Shown here: positions 22,526 through 31,274 of the stretch, piece after piece
Numbering within the stretch: the stretch's first letter is position 1
Layout of the letters: every line of letters starts with the position of its first letter
From: Clostridia bacterium
GTDB taxonomy: Bacteria > Bacillota > Clostridia > TANB77 > CAG-508
Direction: 5' to 3'
NCBI GenBank assembly: GCA_017511265.1
Contig: JAFWKV010000009.1
Location: forward strand, 1-41,221
DNA: 41,221 bases
Notes under the pieces: model-generated
The model's input: only the letters and a program-made list of their open reading frames with translations
Database searches by the model: none
Told to the model about the DNA's origin: nothing
Translations under genes and position numbers: made by a program

Positions 22526-23878
22526 ATGCCTACATATGTGTATAAAGCCGTAACAAAAAATGGAATGCTTGTAAAAAATAGAGTAGAAGAACCTAGTAGA
22601 CAAGTACTTATAAAAAAATTAAAAGAGAATGGCTTAATTCCTGTAGACATTATACAAACTGCATTCAGATCAACAAACCTTAGACAAACAAAAAAGAAAA
22701 AAAGAAATGTATCTGATACAGATGAAGTTATGCAATATGCAAATACCAGCCGTATAGGAAATGAACCAGCTAAAACTTTTACAGCAAGAGAAAGAATTAC
22801 ACTATTTTTAACAAAGCAAGACAGAATAACTCAAAAAGACATTGCAGTATTTACACAAAATTTCTTATTGCTAAAAAAAGCTAACTTTAATAATATACAT
22901 GCATTAAACACAATTATACAAAGTACTGAAAACTTGTCTTTTAGAGGTATATTGGAAGATATAGTTGCAGGTGTACAAGGAGGAGAAAATATGTATACAA
23001 CAATGGAGTATTACTCCAATATTTTCCCGCCTGTATATGTTAATATGATAAAAGTAGGGGAGCAATCAGGATCTTTAACTAATTCACTTGAACAAGCCCT
23101 AAAGTATTTAGATGATACAGCTGCAATTAGAAAAAAATTAAGAGCAATTTTAATACCTAACATAGCACAATTTGTATTGTTAATAGTATTACTTTTAGTT
23201 GGTACTTTATATGCTATACCTGCAATGCAAAATGTAATTCAAGAATTAGGTTCGTCTGCGCAATTGCCATGGATTACATTGTGGTTCCAAGACTTTTTGA
23301 ATGGAGTATTAGCTAATTGGTATATACCTTTAGCAATGGTAATTGCTGTGGTAGGTGGAACACTATTTTATATTAATACACCAAAAGGAAAATATAATTT
23401 CCACTATTTTAAGTATGCAATGCCTGTATTTGGCAAATTGATATATAAATTAGACTTTTCAAGATTAATGAAAGCAATGCATTTAAATTTACAAAATGGG
23501 ATGAGAATTCAGGATGCATTAGAAGTTAGTAAAAGTGTTTGTAAAAATTATATAATGCTTTCAATGGTTGAAACAGCCATAAACAATACATTAATAGGTA
23601 CATCTTGGGTAGAACCATTTGAAAAAGCAAGCTTTTCATCACCAATGCAAACAGAAATGTTAAAAATTGGTATGCAAACAGACTTAACACAAATGATGGA
23701 AAAATTAGTAGAATATATGGATGTAGAAATTGATAATGAATTAGATAGAATAATGAAGGTATTACCAGAAATTGTGTATGCAATTGTTGGGGCAGTGCTA
23801 ATATTCTTCGTACTTGTAGTACTAGTGCCATGTATTCAAATTTATATGGGTAACTGGCTATTTGATGCTTATTTATAA
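22526..23878 (+). CDS. pilC: Pilus inner-membrane platform protein PilC
   Basis: A 450-residue GspF/PilC protein. The start P-T-Y-V-Y-K-A-V-T-K-N-G and a basic linker with K-K-K-K-R are typical; two T2SSF domains follow, each with a helical bundle (F-T-Q-N-F-L-L-L-K-K-A-N near 115 and D-F-S-R-L-M-K-A-M-H-L-N-L near 310). Three membrane helices are near residues 213-233, 268-288 and 421-443. V-K-V-G-E-Q-S-G-S-L (as I-K-V-G-E-Q-S-G) is the classic motif. It couples PilB/PilT to the pilus base. Confidence 0.93.
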   Translation: MPTYVYKAVTKNGMLVKNRVEEPSRQVLIKKLKENGLIPVDIIQTAFRSTNLRQTKKKKRNVSDTDEVMQYANTSRIGNEPAKTFTARERITLFLTKQDRITQKDIAVFTQNFLLLKKANFNNIHALNTIIQSTENLSFRGILEDIVAGVQGGENMYTTMEYYSNIFPPVYVNMIKVGEQSGSLTNSLEQALKYLDDTAAIRKKLRAILIPNIAQFVLLIVLLLVGTLYAIPAMQNVIQELGSSAQLPWITLWFQDFLNGVLANWYIPLAMVIAVVGGTLFYINTPKGKYNFHYFKYAMPVFGKLIYKLDFSRLMKAMHLNLQNGMRIQDALEVSKSVCKNYIMLSMVETAINNTLIGTSWVEPFEKASFSSPMQTEMLKIGMQTDLTQMMEKLVEYMDVEIDNELDRIMKVLPEIVYAIVGAVLIFFVLVVLVPCIQIYMGNWLFDAYL

Positions 23879-23897
23879 AACCACAAGGAGGTTCCAA

Positions 23898-24791
23898 ATG
23901 AAAATTGGAATTGATTTAGGTGGAAGCCATATTGCCGTTGGATTAACTGAGTCTAACGGCAATATCCTTTCCAAAAAAGAAGTTCAGATTTTAAAAGAAG
24001 ATGAAAAAAATATTACAGATATAATAGAAAATTATATCTGTACTTCAGTTGCTGAAATTACAGAATTTAATAACGTAGAGGAGATAGGAATAGCAATTCC
24101 AGGTACTATTGGAACAAGTAAAGTTGTTAAATCTGTAAATCTTGGACTTGAAGACTATGATATTGTTAAAGAATTGAACAAGAAAATTAATTTACCAATA
24201 AAGATAAAAAATGATGCGAAATGTGCAGCTATTGCTGAAAATACATATGGTTCGCTGAAACAGTACTCAAATTCCGTGTTCTTAACTCTAGGAACAGGGA
24301 TTGGTGGTGCTGTATTTTTTAATAACAAATTATTAAGTCCAGACGAAGTACCTGGATTTGAATTTGGACATATGGTTATAAAACAAAATGGAAGATTGTG
24401 CAAATGCGGAAAAAGAGGCTGCTTTGAACAATATGGTTCAATGAGGGTATTTAAGGAAAGAATAATTGAAGAATTACAATTAGATCCAAAAATTGATGGA
24501 GAAGAATTGCTAAAAATAGTTGAAAGAAAAAAGAACAATACAGCTATTATAGACATAATTGACGAGTACACTACTGATTTAAGTGTGGGAATTTCAAACT
24601 TGATTAATATATTTGAACCACATGCTATCGGAATTGGTGGGAGCTTTGTGTATTTTGACCATATATTTTTGCCTCTATTAAAGGATAAATTGCTAAATGG
24701 AAATTTGCTATTTAATAAGAGAGAAGATATAATTATTAATACTGCAACTCTTGGCAATGATGCAGGAATGATTGGTGCAACATTAATTTGA
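23898..24791 (+). CDS. ROK-family sugar kinase (glucokinase-like)
   Basis: A 297-residue ROK protein: ATP-binding I-D-L-G-G-S-H-I-A-V-G, catalytic-region N-D-A-K-C-A-A-I-A-E, G-T-G-I-G-G-A-V, E-F-G-H-M-V and the ROK zinc motif C168-K-C170-G-K-R-G-C175-F-E. No N-terminal DNA-binding domain, so it is a kinase rather than a repressor. The usual substrate is glucose or N-acetyl sugars. The ATG at 23898 follows AAGGAGG; the upstream in-frame start overlaps pilC. It is 19 bases after pilC and may be co-transcribed though unrelated in function. Confidence 0.88.
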   Translation: MKIGIDLGGSHIAVGLTESNGNILSKKEVQILKEDEKNITDIIENYICTSVAEITEFNNVEEIGIAIPGTIGTSKVVKSVNLGLEDYDIVKELNKKINLPIKIKNDAKCAAIAENTYGSLKQYSNSVFLTLGTGIGGAVFFNNKLLSPDEVPGFEFGHMVIKQNGRLCKCGKRGCFEQYGSMRVFKERIIEELQLDPKIDGEELLKIVERKKNNTAIIDIIDEYTTDLSVGISNLINIFEPHAIGIGGSFVYFDHIFLPLLKDKLLNGNLLFNKREDIIINTATLGNDAGMIGATLI

Positions 24792-24816
24792 CGAATTAAA
24801 ATTTCTATGTTATAAT
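24788..24816 (+). promoter_or_regulatory. Promoter of rnj
   Basis: TTGACG, 17-bp spacer, TATAAT. The -35 overlaps the stop codon of the ROK gene; start codon 24 bases downstream. Confidence 0.7.
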
Positions 24817-24839
24817 AATGGACATTGAAAGGAGATATT

Positions 24840-26612
24840 ATGACAGAAGAAAATTTAAAAAGAAGAGATGTTAAACAAGAAAAATCAAGAGAAATCAATA
24901 AAGAAGGGAGAAGAACAAGGAATATTAATTCTAGAAGAAAGAAAGAAATAGCACCAAAAGGAAGTGTAAAAATTATACCACTTGGTGGGCTTCACGAGAT
25001 CGGAAAAAACATAACAGTTATCGAATACCAAGATGAAATAATAATTGTAGATTGTGGAATGACATTCCCAGGAGATGATATGTTAGGAATTGATTTAGTA
25101 ATTCCAGATGTAACATATCTAATAAAAAATAAAGAGAAAATAAAAGGTTTGATAATAACCCATGGTCATGAAGATCACATTGGGGCTATTCCGTATGTTT
25201 TAAAACAGATTAATATTCCAATTTATTGTACAAGGCTAACAGCAGGACTAATAAAAAACAAATTAGAAGAGCATAAATTAGTTAGAAGTACAAAAATGCA
25301 CATTGTAAAAGCAGGACATTCAATAAAATTAGGCGATTTTAGAGTTGAATTTATTCAAAGTGCACACAGTATACCAGATTCTGTAATGCTTGCTATAACT
25401 ACACCACTTGGAACAATTCTTCATACAGGTGATTTTAAAGTAGACTATACACCTATAGACAACAAAATTATTGATTTAGGTAGAATTGCAGAGCTTGGCA
25501 GTAAAGGAGTTTTAGCATTACTTGCCGATAGTACTAATGCAGAAAGAAAAGGCTTTACAATGTCTGAAAAATCTGTAGGAGAAGTATTTGACAAGTTATT
25601 TTTACATTGTCATAAAAGAATCATAATTGCAACATTTGCATCAAATGTTCATAGAGTACAGCAAATTGTAGACTGTGCATTCAAGTATAAAAGAAAAGTA
25701 GCTGTATCTGGTAGAAGCATGATAAAAATGATTGAAACAGCAAGAGAATTAGGGTATATAAAATGTCCAGATAATATTTTTATCGACATAGATATGATAA
25801 GTAATTATACAGATGACCAGTTAGTTATTATTACAACAGGTAGTCAGGGTGAAGCTATGTCAGCTTTAACTCGAATGGCATCAGGCGAACACAGAAAAAT
25901 AAAAATTACTCCAAATGATAGAGTAATAATATCTGCAAACCCAATACCAGGAAATGAAAAATATATTTCAAAGGTTATAGATGACTTAATGCAAATAGGT
26001 GCAGAAGTTATTTATAGTGCTATTGAACATGTTCACGTTTCAGGACATGCTTGCCAAGAAGAACAAAAGCTTATTTTTGCATTAACAAAGCCAAAATATT
26101 TTGTACCAGTTCACGGTGAATATAAGCATTTGATGGCACATAGCGAAACAGCAAAGATGATGGGTGTAGACAAAGATAACATATTTATGATGACAAATGG
26201 TAGAATACTTGAAATAAACGAAACATCTGCAAGACTTACTGGCACAGTACCAAACGGAAAAATTCTTGTTGATGGTCTTGGCGTAGGTGACGTAGGAAAT
26301 ATAGTTTTACGTGATAGACAGCATTTGTCACAAGAAGGATTAATTATTGTAGTAATTACAATGGATAGGTCAACTGGAGAGGTTGTTTCTGGACCAGATG
26401 TTATTTCAAGAGGATTTGTTTATGTAAGAGAATCTGAAAATTTAATGGATGATGTAAAAAGTGTAGTTCGCAGTATAATAAGAAAATGCGAAGAAGAGGG
26501 AATTCAAGATTGGTCAACAATAAAAGGAACAGTTAAAGAAAACTTGAAGGACTACATTTTTAATAAAACAAGAAGAAACCCAATGATTTTACCAATTATA
26601 ATGGAGGTTTAA
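24840..26612 (+). CDS. rnj: Ribonuclease J
   Basis: A 590-residue metallo-beta-lactamase/beta-CASP nuclease with both endo- and 5'-3' exonuclease activity in mRNA and rRNA turnover. A basic N-terminal extension of about 40 residues (many Arg/Lys) precedes the core. Metal ligands are H108-G-H110-E-D112-H113, with later H-S-I-P-D-S and H-T-G-D-F-K. The beta-CASP motif region contains T-T-G-S-Q-G-E, and V-H-V-S-G-H-A follows. The ATG at 24840 has GAAAGGAG at good spacing. gltX follows after 9 bases. Confidence 0.95.
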   Translation: MTEENLKRRDVKQEKSREINKEGRRTRNINSRRKKEIAPKGSVKIIPLGGLHEIGKNITVIEYQDEIIIVDCGMTFPGDDMLGIDLVIPDVTYLIKNKEKIKGLIITHGHEDHIGAIPYVLKQINIPIYCTRLTAGLIKNKLEEHKLVRSTKMHIVKAGHSIKLGDFRVEFIQSAHSIPDSVMLAITTPLGTILHTGDFKVDYTPIDNKIIDLGRIAELGSKGVLALLADSTNAERKGFTMSEKSVGEVFDKLFLHCHKRIIIATFASNVHRVQQIVDCAFKYKRKVAVSGRSMIKMIETARELGYIKCPDNIFIDIDMISNYTDDQLVIITTGSQGEAMSALTRMASGEHRKIKITPNDRVIISANPIPGNEKYISKVIDDLMQIGAEVIYSAIEHVHVSGHACQEEQKLIFALTKPKYFVPVHGEYKHLMAHSETAKMMGVDKDNIFMMTNGRILEINETSARLTGTVPNGKILVDGLGVGDVGNIVLRDRQHLSQEGLIIVVITMDRSTGEVVSGPDVISRGFVYVRESENLMDDVKSVVRSIIRKCEEEGIQDWSTIKGTVKENLKDYIFNKTRRNPMILPIIMEV

Positions 26613-26621
26613 AATAAGATT

Positions 26622-28268
26622 ATGGATTACAAAGATTTAGCAAATTTGATTTTTCCAGATGCAAAGGATATTTCTTATTATGAAGAAAAATATCCTAAAA
26701 GGGATTTAAATGAAGGAGCTATAGTAACTAGATATGCACCAAGCCCTACAGGAGTAATGCATATAGGGGGACTATATCAGTCTCTTATAGCAAAAAAGGT
26801 AGCAAAACAAACAGATGGGGTATTTTTTCTAAGAATTGAAGATACAGATCAAAAAAGAGAAATAAAAAATGGTGTAGAGGAAATTGTAAACTCATTAAAA
26901 GACTTTGAAATGACTCCAGACGAAGGTATGATTTCTGAAACTGAAGAGGTTGGAAATTATGGACCATATAAACAGTCTTTTAGAAAAGAGATTTACCAAT
27001 CTTATGCTAAGTACCTAATAGCTGAAGGAAAGGCATACCCATGTTTTTGTACTCCTGAAGAACTTGATGAAATAAGAACAAAACAAGAAGCTGCTAAAAT
27101 AAGACCTGGATACTATGGAGTATGGGCTAAATGTAGAACAATACCTGTTGAAGAATCAATTAAAAAAATTCAAGCTGGAGAAAAATATATAATTAGATTT
27201 AAATCACCAGGTAGAGAAGACAGAAAAATAAAACATAAAGATGTAATAAAAGGAAATGTTGATTTTCCAGAAAATGACCAAGATATAGTAATAATTAAAT
27301 CTGATGGACTTCCAACATACCATTTTGCTCATGTTGTAGATGATCACTTAATGGGTACAACTCATGTAATACGTGGTGACGAATGGCTTTCATCAATTCC
27401 ATTGCATTTACAATTATTTTACGTAATGGGATTTAAGGCACCAAAGTATGCACATATTGCGCCAATTATGAAAAATGATAATGGAAATAAGAGAAAACTA
27501 AGTAAAAGAAAAGATCCAGAAGCTGCTGTAGGGTACTATGCTGAGCAGGGAATTCCTGCAAAAGCAGTTAATGAATATTTACTTAATATTGCTAATTCTA
27601 ATTTCGAAAATTGGAGAAGGCAAAATAAAGAAGCATCAATTGATGAGTTTGAACTACAGTTAAATAAAATGAGTGTTAGTGGGGCACTGTTTGATATGAT
27701 AAAACTACTAGATGTATCTAAAATAGTTATATCAAAATATAGTGCAGAAGAAGTTTATAATAAATCTATCAAATGGGCTAAAAAATATGACAAAGAACTT
27801 CTTAATTTGCTTGAAGACAAGGAATATTCTTTAAAGGTATTAGGAATAGAAAGAGGAAATAAAAAGCCAAGAAAAGACATAGCAAAATGGTCAGATGTTA
27901 AAGAAAATATTGAGTATATGTATGATAAAGTCTTTTTAAATAAACCACAAAGCTATGAATGGCAGGTAATAAACAACAAAGAGGAGATTGAAAAAATTAT
28001 TACACTTTATATGCAAAAATACTATAATGTAAATGATGATAAACAAACTTGGTTTAACAAAATAAAAGAATTGGCAGGAGAAATGGGATATGCTAAAGAA
28101 GTTAAAGAATTTAAGGCAAACCCAGACGCATATAAAGCACATGTAGGTGATGTAAGTACTGTTCTTAGAATTGCATTAACTGGAAGAGCTAACACTCCAG
28201 ATATGTATGAAATTATGCAAGTACTTGGTAAAGATAGTATTCAAAAAAGATTTGAAAAAGTTATGTAA
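26622..28268 (+). CDS. gltX: Glutamyl-tRNA synthetase
   Basis: A 548-residue class I synthetase that charges tRNA-Glu. The HIGH motif is H47-I-G-G after S-P-T-G-V-M, and the KMSKS motif is K292-L-S-K-R-K. R-I-E-D-T-D-Q-K-R follows the HIGH motif as in all GluRS. The C-terminal anticodon-binding half (about 350-548) is long and lysine rich and differs from the common 480-490-residue form, so this is one of the divergent clostridial GluRS subtypes. Whether it also misacylates tRNA-Gln cannot be read here. Confidence 0.9.
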   Translation: MDYKDLANLIFPDAKDISYYEEKYPKRDLNEGAIVTRYAPSPTGVMHIGGLYQSLIAKKVAKQTDGVFFLRIEDTDQKREIKNGVEEIVNSLKDFEMTPDEGMISETEEVGNYGPYKQSFRKEIYQSYAKYLIAEGKAYPCFCTPEELDEIRTKQEAAKIRPGYYGVWAKCRTIPVEESIKKIQAGEKYIIRFKSPGREDRKIKHKDVIKGNVDFPENDQDIVIIKSDGLPTYHFAHVVDDHLMGTTHVIRGDEWLSSIPLHLQLFYVMGFKAPKYAHIAPIMKNDNGNKRKLSKRKDPEAAVGYYAEQGIPAKAVNEYLLNIANSNFENWRRQNKEASIDEFELQLNKMSVSGALFDMIKLLDVSKIVISKYSAEEVYNKSIKWAKKYDKELLNLLEDKEYSLKVLGIERGNKKPRKDIAKWSDVKENIEYMYDKVFLNKPQSYEWQVINNKEEIEKIITLYMQKYYNVNDDKQTWFNKIKELAGEMGYAKEVKEFKANPDAYKAHVGDVSTVLRIALTGRANTPDMYEIMQVLGKDSIQKRFEKVM

Positions 28269-28302
28269 AAAGAAAAGTATCACAAAATGTCGAATTTAGT
28301 CA

Positions 28303-28308
28303 TATAAT
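28303..28308 (+). promoter_or_regulatory. Possible -10 element (TATAAT) of the small membrane protein gene
   Basis: TATAAT lies 40 bases upstream of the start at 28349; only a poor -35 (TCACAA, 17 bp upstream) is present. Confidence 0.35.
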
Positions 28309-28348
28309 ACAATATAGCTAATTGCTATGTTGGAGGTGACAATTCACT

Positions 28349-28621
28349 ATGGAACCACAAGAAAAAGAATATTGTTGTGATATACCAAAATATAAATGCG
28401 GTAAAAATAAAAATTGCTTTGGAATAGTAGCTGTTATATTACTTGTAGCATTTGCAGTAGTTATAGGATTAATAATAGGAGCAGCAATATCTGAAGCAAT
28501 ACTTGGAGCATTAGCTGCAGTAATAATACTTGCAGTAGTTTTAGGACTATTACTGATTTTATTTATAATACTAGCTATATGTAATAAAAAAGATAAAAAA
28601 AAACACGATGGTCATTGCTAA
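28349..28621 (+). CDS. Small Cys-containing membrane protein, unknown
   Basis: A 90-residue protein. The N-terminal 25 residues hold four Cys (C-C-D-I-P-K-Y-K-C-G and N-C-F-G), then two membrane helices (about 25-50 and 53-78) rich in Ala/Ile/Val, and a basic tail with His and a final Cys (K-K-K-H-D-G-H-C). The ends look like metal ligands. Not recognised. GGAGGTGA precedes the ATG, and a strong hairpin follows. Confidence 0.65.
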   Translation: MEPQEKEYCCDIPKYKCGKNKNCFGIVAVILLVAFAVVIGLIIGAAISEAILGALAAVIILAVVLGLLLILFIILAICNKKDKKKHDGHC

Positions 28622-28650
28622 TAGAATTGTTAAAACCTGAGTGTTATTAA

Positions 28651-28696
28651 AAAAGCATATATGCTATTTCTATATAGAAATAACATATATGCTTTT
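28651..28696. terminator. Hairpin between convergent genes
   Basis: AAAAGCATATATG (28651-28663) pairs with CATATATGCTTTT (28684-28696), with an inner TTTCTATATAGAAA self-pairing. A and T runs on both sides make it usable from either strand. Confidence 0.75.
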
Positions 28697-28697
28697 A

Positions 28698-29066
28698 TTA
28701 TTGATTTGCAGCTTTAGATTCCAAAGAAAAAACTCTTGCTTCAAGATTTTCAAAACGATGATCATAAGATACAAAATTGTTAGCAAAAGATGCAAATTTT
28801 TTGTAGAATTCAGGATAAATATCTAAAAGTGCTTGTAGTTTTTCTCCGTGTTGTTGCTCAATTACAGCAACACTATGTGAAATGCTACTAACTTCTTGCT
28901 TTAATTCATCAATAGAATTTTGCATTTTTTCGAATTTTTTATCGTGTTTTTCAAACTTTTTATCGTGTTCTTCGAATTTCTTAGTATGCTCTAGCAAGGT
29001 ATCTTGCATACTGCAAACTCTTTTTTGCAAATCCAATAAAATATTGTCTCTTTCAAGCTCTGTCAT
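28698..29066 (-). CDS. Small coiled-coil protein, unknown
   Basis: A 122-residue, wholly helical protein. After M-T-E-L-E-R-D-N-I-L-L it has heptad-like repeats, E-E-H-D-K-K-F-E-K-H-D-K-K-F-E-K-M near residues 32-48, and later L-E-A-R-V-F-S-L-E-S. It should form a coiled-coil oligomer. No domain is recognised; similar proteins are common in clostridial genomes as far as I recall. AAAGGAGG precedes the ATG at 29066, while the ATG at 29084 overlaps that site. A perfect promoter drives it alone. Confidence 0.7.
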   Translation of the reverse strand: MTELERDNILLDLQKRVCSMQDTLLEHTKKFEEHDKKFEKHDKKFEKMQNSIDELKQEVSSISHSVAVIEQQHGEKLQALLDIYPEFYKKFASFANNFVSYDHRFENLEARVFSLESKAANQ

Positions 29067-29113
29067 TGTAAATCCTCCTTTCATAAAAAATCTTTTCTTA
29101 AAAGAGTAAATAT

Positions 29114-29142
29114 ATTATATCTACAATACCATAAATTGTCAA
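29114..29142 (-). promoter_or_regulatory. Perfect consensus promoter of the coiled-coil gene
   Basis: On the minus strand: TTGACA, 17-bp spacer, TATAAT, 48 bases upstream of the start at 29066. Confidence 0.8.
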
Positions 29143-29143
29143 T

Positions 29144-29176
29144 AAAAAAGAGAATTTTTTATTCAAAAAATTCTCT
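29144..29176 (-). terminator. Intrinsic terminator of the serS-engB operon
   Basis: A perfect 12-bp stem (29149-29160 with 29165-29176, loop of 4) followed on the minus strand by TTTTTTA, 18 bases after the engB stop. Its T-run merges with the -35 region of the next promoter. Confidence 0.9.
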
Positions 29177-29194
29177 AGTATAGAACAAAATATT

Positions 29195-29776
29195 CTATAT
29201 ATATTGTTCTAATTCTTCCCAAACAGAGTCTTGATAAATCTTTCTTTCTGCTGAAAAGGGAAGACAAACAGCATCTTTCATAGGATTAATTTCATTTTGT
29301 AAATCAGTCACAGCTTTGTTAACCTTAGTTACTGCAATTTTATCTGCCTTATTTGCAATAATTATAAAAGGAAGACCAGACCTTATAATATAATCATACA
29401 TTAATCTATCATTAGCTGTGGGGTTATGTCTGATATCCATCAAAAATACAACAAGTGAAATTTGCTTTCTTTTCTGTAAATAGTTATCTGTAAAAGCTCC
29501 AACTTGCGCTTGTTCAGCTTTTGACATTTTACTATATCCATAGCCAGGTAAATCAACAAAATAAAATTTATCATCAATATTATAAAAATTTATTTGTCTT
29601 GTTTTTCCAGGTTCACTACTAGTTCTTGCAAGCTTTTTTCGGCAAATCATTGTATTAATAAAACTTGATTTTCCTACATTTGATTTACCAACTAAAACAA
29701 TTTCAGGCAATCCATTTGTAGGATATTGTTTTGCACTTACAGCTGAAACTTCAAAAACAGGATTTTTTACTATCAT
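29195..29776 (-). CDS. engB: Ribosome biogenesis GTPase EngB (YsxC/YihA)
   Basis: A 193-residue GTPase needed for 50S subunit assembly. G1 is G30-K-S-N-V-G-K-S37, G2 region has S-S-E-P-G-K-T-R, G3 is D-L-P-G-Y-G, G4 is N-K-A-D and G5 is S-A. Length is typical. Its start overlaps the serS stop by 4 bases (translational coupling). Confidence 0.95.
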   Translation of the reverse strand: MIVKNPVFEVSAVSAKQYPTNGLPEIVLVGKSNVGKSSFINTMICRKKLARTSSEPGKTRQINFYNIDDKFYFVDLPGYGYSKMSKAEQAQVGAFTDNYLQKRKQISLVVFLMDIRHNPTANDRLMYDYIIRSGLPFIIIANKADKIAVTKVNKAVTDLQNEINPMKDAVCLPFSAERKIYQDSVWEELEQYI

Positions 29777-31059
29777 TTTTTTACTTCAATCCTTTCAAGA
29801 CCGCCCATATAAGGACGTAAAACTTCAGGTATTGTTATGCTTCCATCAGGATTATAATTATTTTCTACAACAGCAATTAACATACGAGGTGGGGCAACAA
29901 CTGTATTGTTTAATGTATGTGCAAAATAATTGCCATTTTCGCCTTTAACACGGATTCCTAATCTACGAGATTGTGCATCTGTAAGGTTTGAACAACTTCC
30001 AACTTCAAAATATTTTTGTTGCCTTGGAGACCAAGCCTCAACATCAACACTTTTAGCTTTTAAATCTGCTAAATCACCACTACAACATTCTAATGTACGA
30101 ACCGGTATGTCCATACTTCTGAAAAATTCAACAGTATATGACCACATTTTGTCATACCATTCATAACTATCTTCTGGTTCACAAATTACAATCATTTCTT
30201 GTTTTTCAAATTGATGAATTCTATACACACCACGTTCTTCGATTCCGTGTGCTCCTTTTTCTTTTCTAAAACAAGGAGAATAAGAAGTCATTGTATAAGG
30301 TAGATTTTCTTTTTTTAATATTTGACCTTTGAACTTACCAATCATAGAATGTTCACTAGTACCAATCAAATATAAATCTTCACCTTCAATTTTATACATC
30401 ATTGCATCCATTTCTTCAAAACTCATAACACCTGTTACAACGTCTGAACGAATCATAAATGGTGGCACACAATAAGTGAAGCCTTTATTTATCATAAAAT
30501 CTCTTGCATATGTAAGTATTGCAGAATGAAGTCTTGCTAAATCTCCAACTAAATAATAAAAACCTTGCCCTGCAACACGTCTAGCACTATCTAAATCTAG
30601 ACCACCAATGGCTTCCATAATTTCACCATGATATGGTATTTCATAATCTGGAACTAAAGGTTCTCCATATCTTTTTACTTCAACATTTTCTTGATCATCT
30701 TTTCCAATTGGAACTGACTCGTGCATTATATTCGGAATACGCATCATTCTTGTTTTAATTTCTTCCGCATATTCATTTTCTAATTTTTCATTTTCTTCAA
30801 GCCTAGCATTAATTTCTTGAACTTGGGACTTAATTGCCTCAGCTTCATCTTTTTTTCCATCTTTCATAAGACTACCTATTTGATTGCTTAAGGATTTTCT
30901 TTCAGCCCTTAAATTGTCACCATTTAATTTAGCCTCTCTGTTTTTCTTATCAAGCTCAATTACTTCATCAACTAAATTAAGCTTATGATCTTGAAATTTT
31001 TTCTTGATGTTTTCTTTAACAACATCTGGATTTTCTCTTAAAAACTTGATATCAATCAT
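29773..31059 (-). CDS. serS: Seryl-tRNA synthetase
   Basis: A 428-residue class II synthetase. Residues 1-110 are the antiparallel coiled-coil arm that reaches the tRNA-Ser variable arm (I-D-I-K-F-L-R-E-N-P-D start). Class II motif 2 has F-R-K-E-K-G-A and motif 3 G-E-N-G-N-Y-F-A-H-T-L-N-N-T (start of motif). No T-box leader precedes it: the promoter is 30 bases upstream of the start. GGAGGGA precedes the ATG. Confidence 0.96.
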   Translation of the reverse strand: MIDIKFLRENPDVVKENIKKKFQDHKLNLVDEVIELDKKNREAKLNGDNLRAERKSLSNQIGSLMKDGKKDEAEAIKSQVQEINARLEENEKLENEYAEEIKTRMMRIPNIMHESVPIGKDDQENVEVKRYGEPLVPDYEIPYHGEIMEAIGGLDLDSARRVAGQGFYYLVGDLARLHSAILTYARDFMINKGFTYCVPPFMIRSDVVTGVMSFEEMDAMMYKIEGEDLYLIGTSEHSMIGKFKGQILKKENLPYTMTSYSPCFRKEKGAHGIEERGVYRIHQFEKQEMIVICEPEDSYEWYDKMWSYTVEFFRSMDIPVRTLECCSGDLADLKAKSVDVEAWSPRQQKYFEVGSCSNLTDAQSRRLGIRVKGENGNYFAHTLNNTVVAPPRMLIAVVENNYNPDGSITIPEVLRPYMGGLERIEVKK

Positions 31060-31088
31060 TATTTGTCCCTCCTTCTTATAATGGCATA

Positions 31089-31117
31089 ATTATACACTAT
31101 TTTTATCTAAAATTCAA
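31089..31117 (-). promoter_or_regulatory. Promoter of serS-engB
   Basis: On the minus strand: TTGAAT, 17-bp spacer, TATAAT. The short leader excludes a T-box riboswitch. Confidence 0.7.
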
Positions 31118-31144
31118 CTTATTTAAGCTTTTTTTAGATTTTCA

Positions 31145-31153
31145 TGTTATAAT
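31145..31153 (+). promoter_or_regulatory. Extended -10 promoter of the PP2C gene
   Basis: TGTTATAAT is an extended -10 element with no good -35. A start about 7 bases downstream would place the 5' end of the mRNA at the first base of the long leader hairpin. Confidence 0.5.
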
Positions 31154-31157
31154 ATAG

Positions 31158-31252
31158 TTGGCTATTAATTTATAAATATATTGTAAGAACAAGACCCATA
31201 GGAAGACCCCAGCTATGTTTTGTTCCAAATATATTTATAAATTAATAGCCAA
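31158..31252 (+). ncRNA. Long structured 5' leader hairpin of the PP2C gene
   Basis: A perfect 25-bp stem (31158-31182 with 31228-31252) is capped by a second helix GAACAA/TTGTTC (31187-31192 with 31220-31225), an internal loop GACC opposite TT, a third helix CATAG/CTATG (31197-31201 with 31213-31217) and an 11-nt terminal loop GAAGACCCCAG. No T run follows, so it is not a terminator; the Shine-Dalgarno (AAGGAG) is 12 bases beyond. Not a riboswitch class I recognise. Confidence 0.6.
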
Positions 31253-31274
31253 GCTAAACAAAAAGGAGATATAA

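Noticed and set aside
24155..24898. Long open frame opposite the ROK gene (minus strand)
   Set aside because: It runs opposite a clear ROK kinase with conserved motifs and reads as Ser/Ile/Leu-rich mirror text.
28349..28621. Metallothionein or bacteriocin reading of the Cys-rich membrane protein
   Set aside because: Two long membrane helices and only a few Cys do not match either; no export or immunity genes are adjacent.
31060..31144. T-box riboswitch upstream of serS
   Set aside because: The promoter lies about 30 bases from the start codon; there is no room for a T-box and no T-box core sequence.
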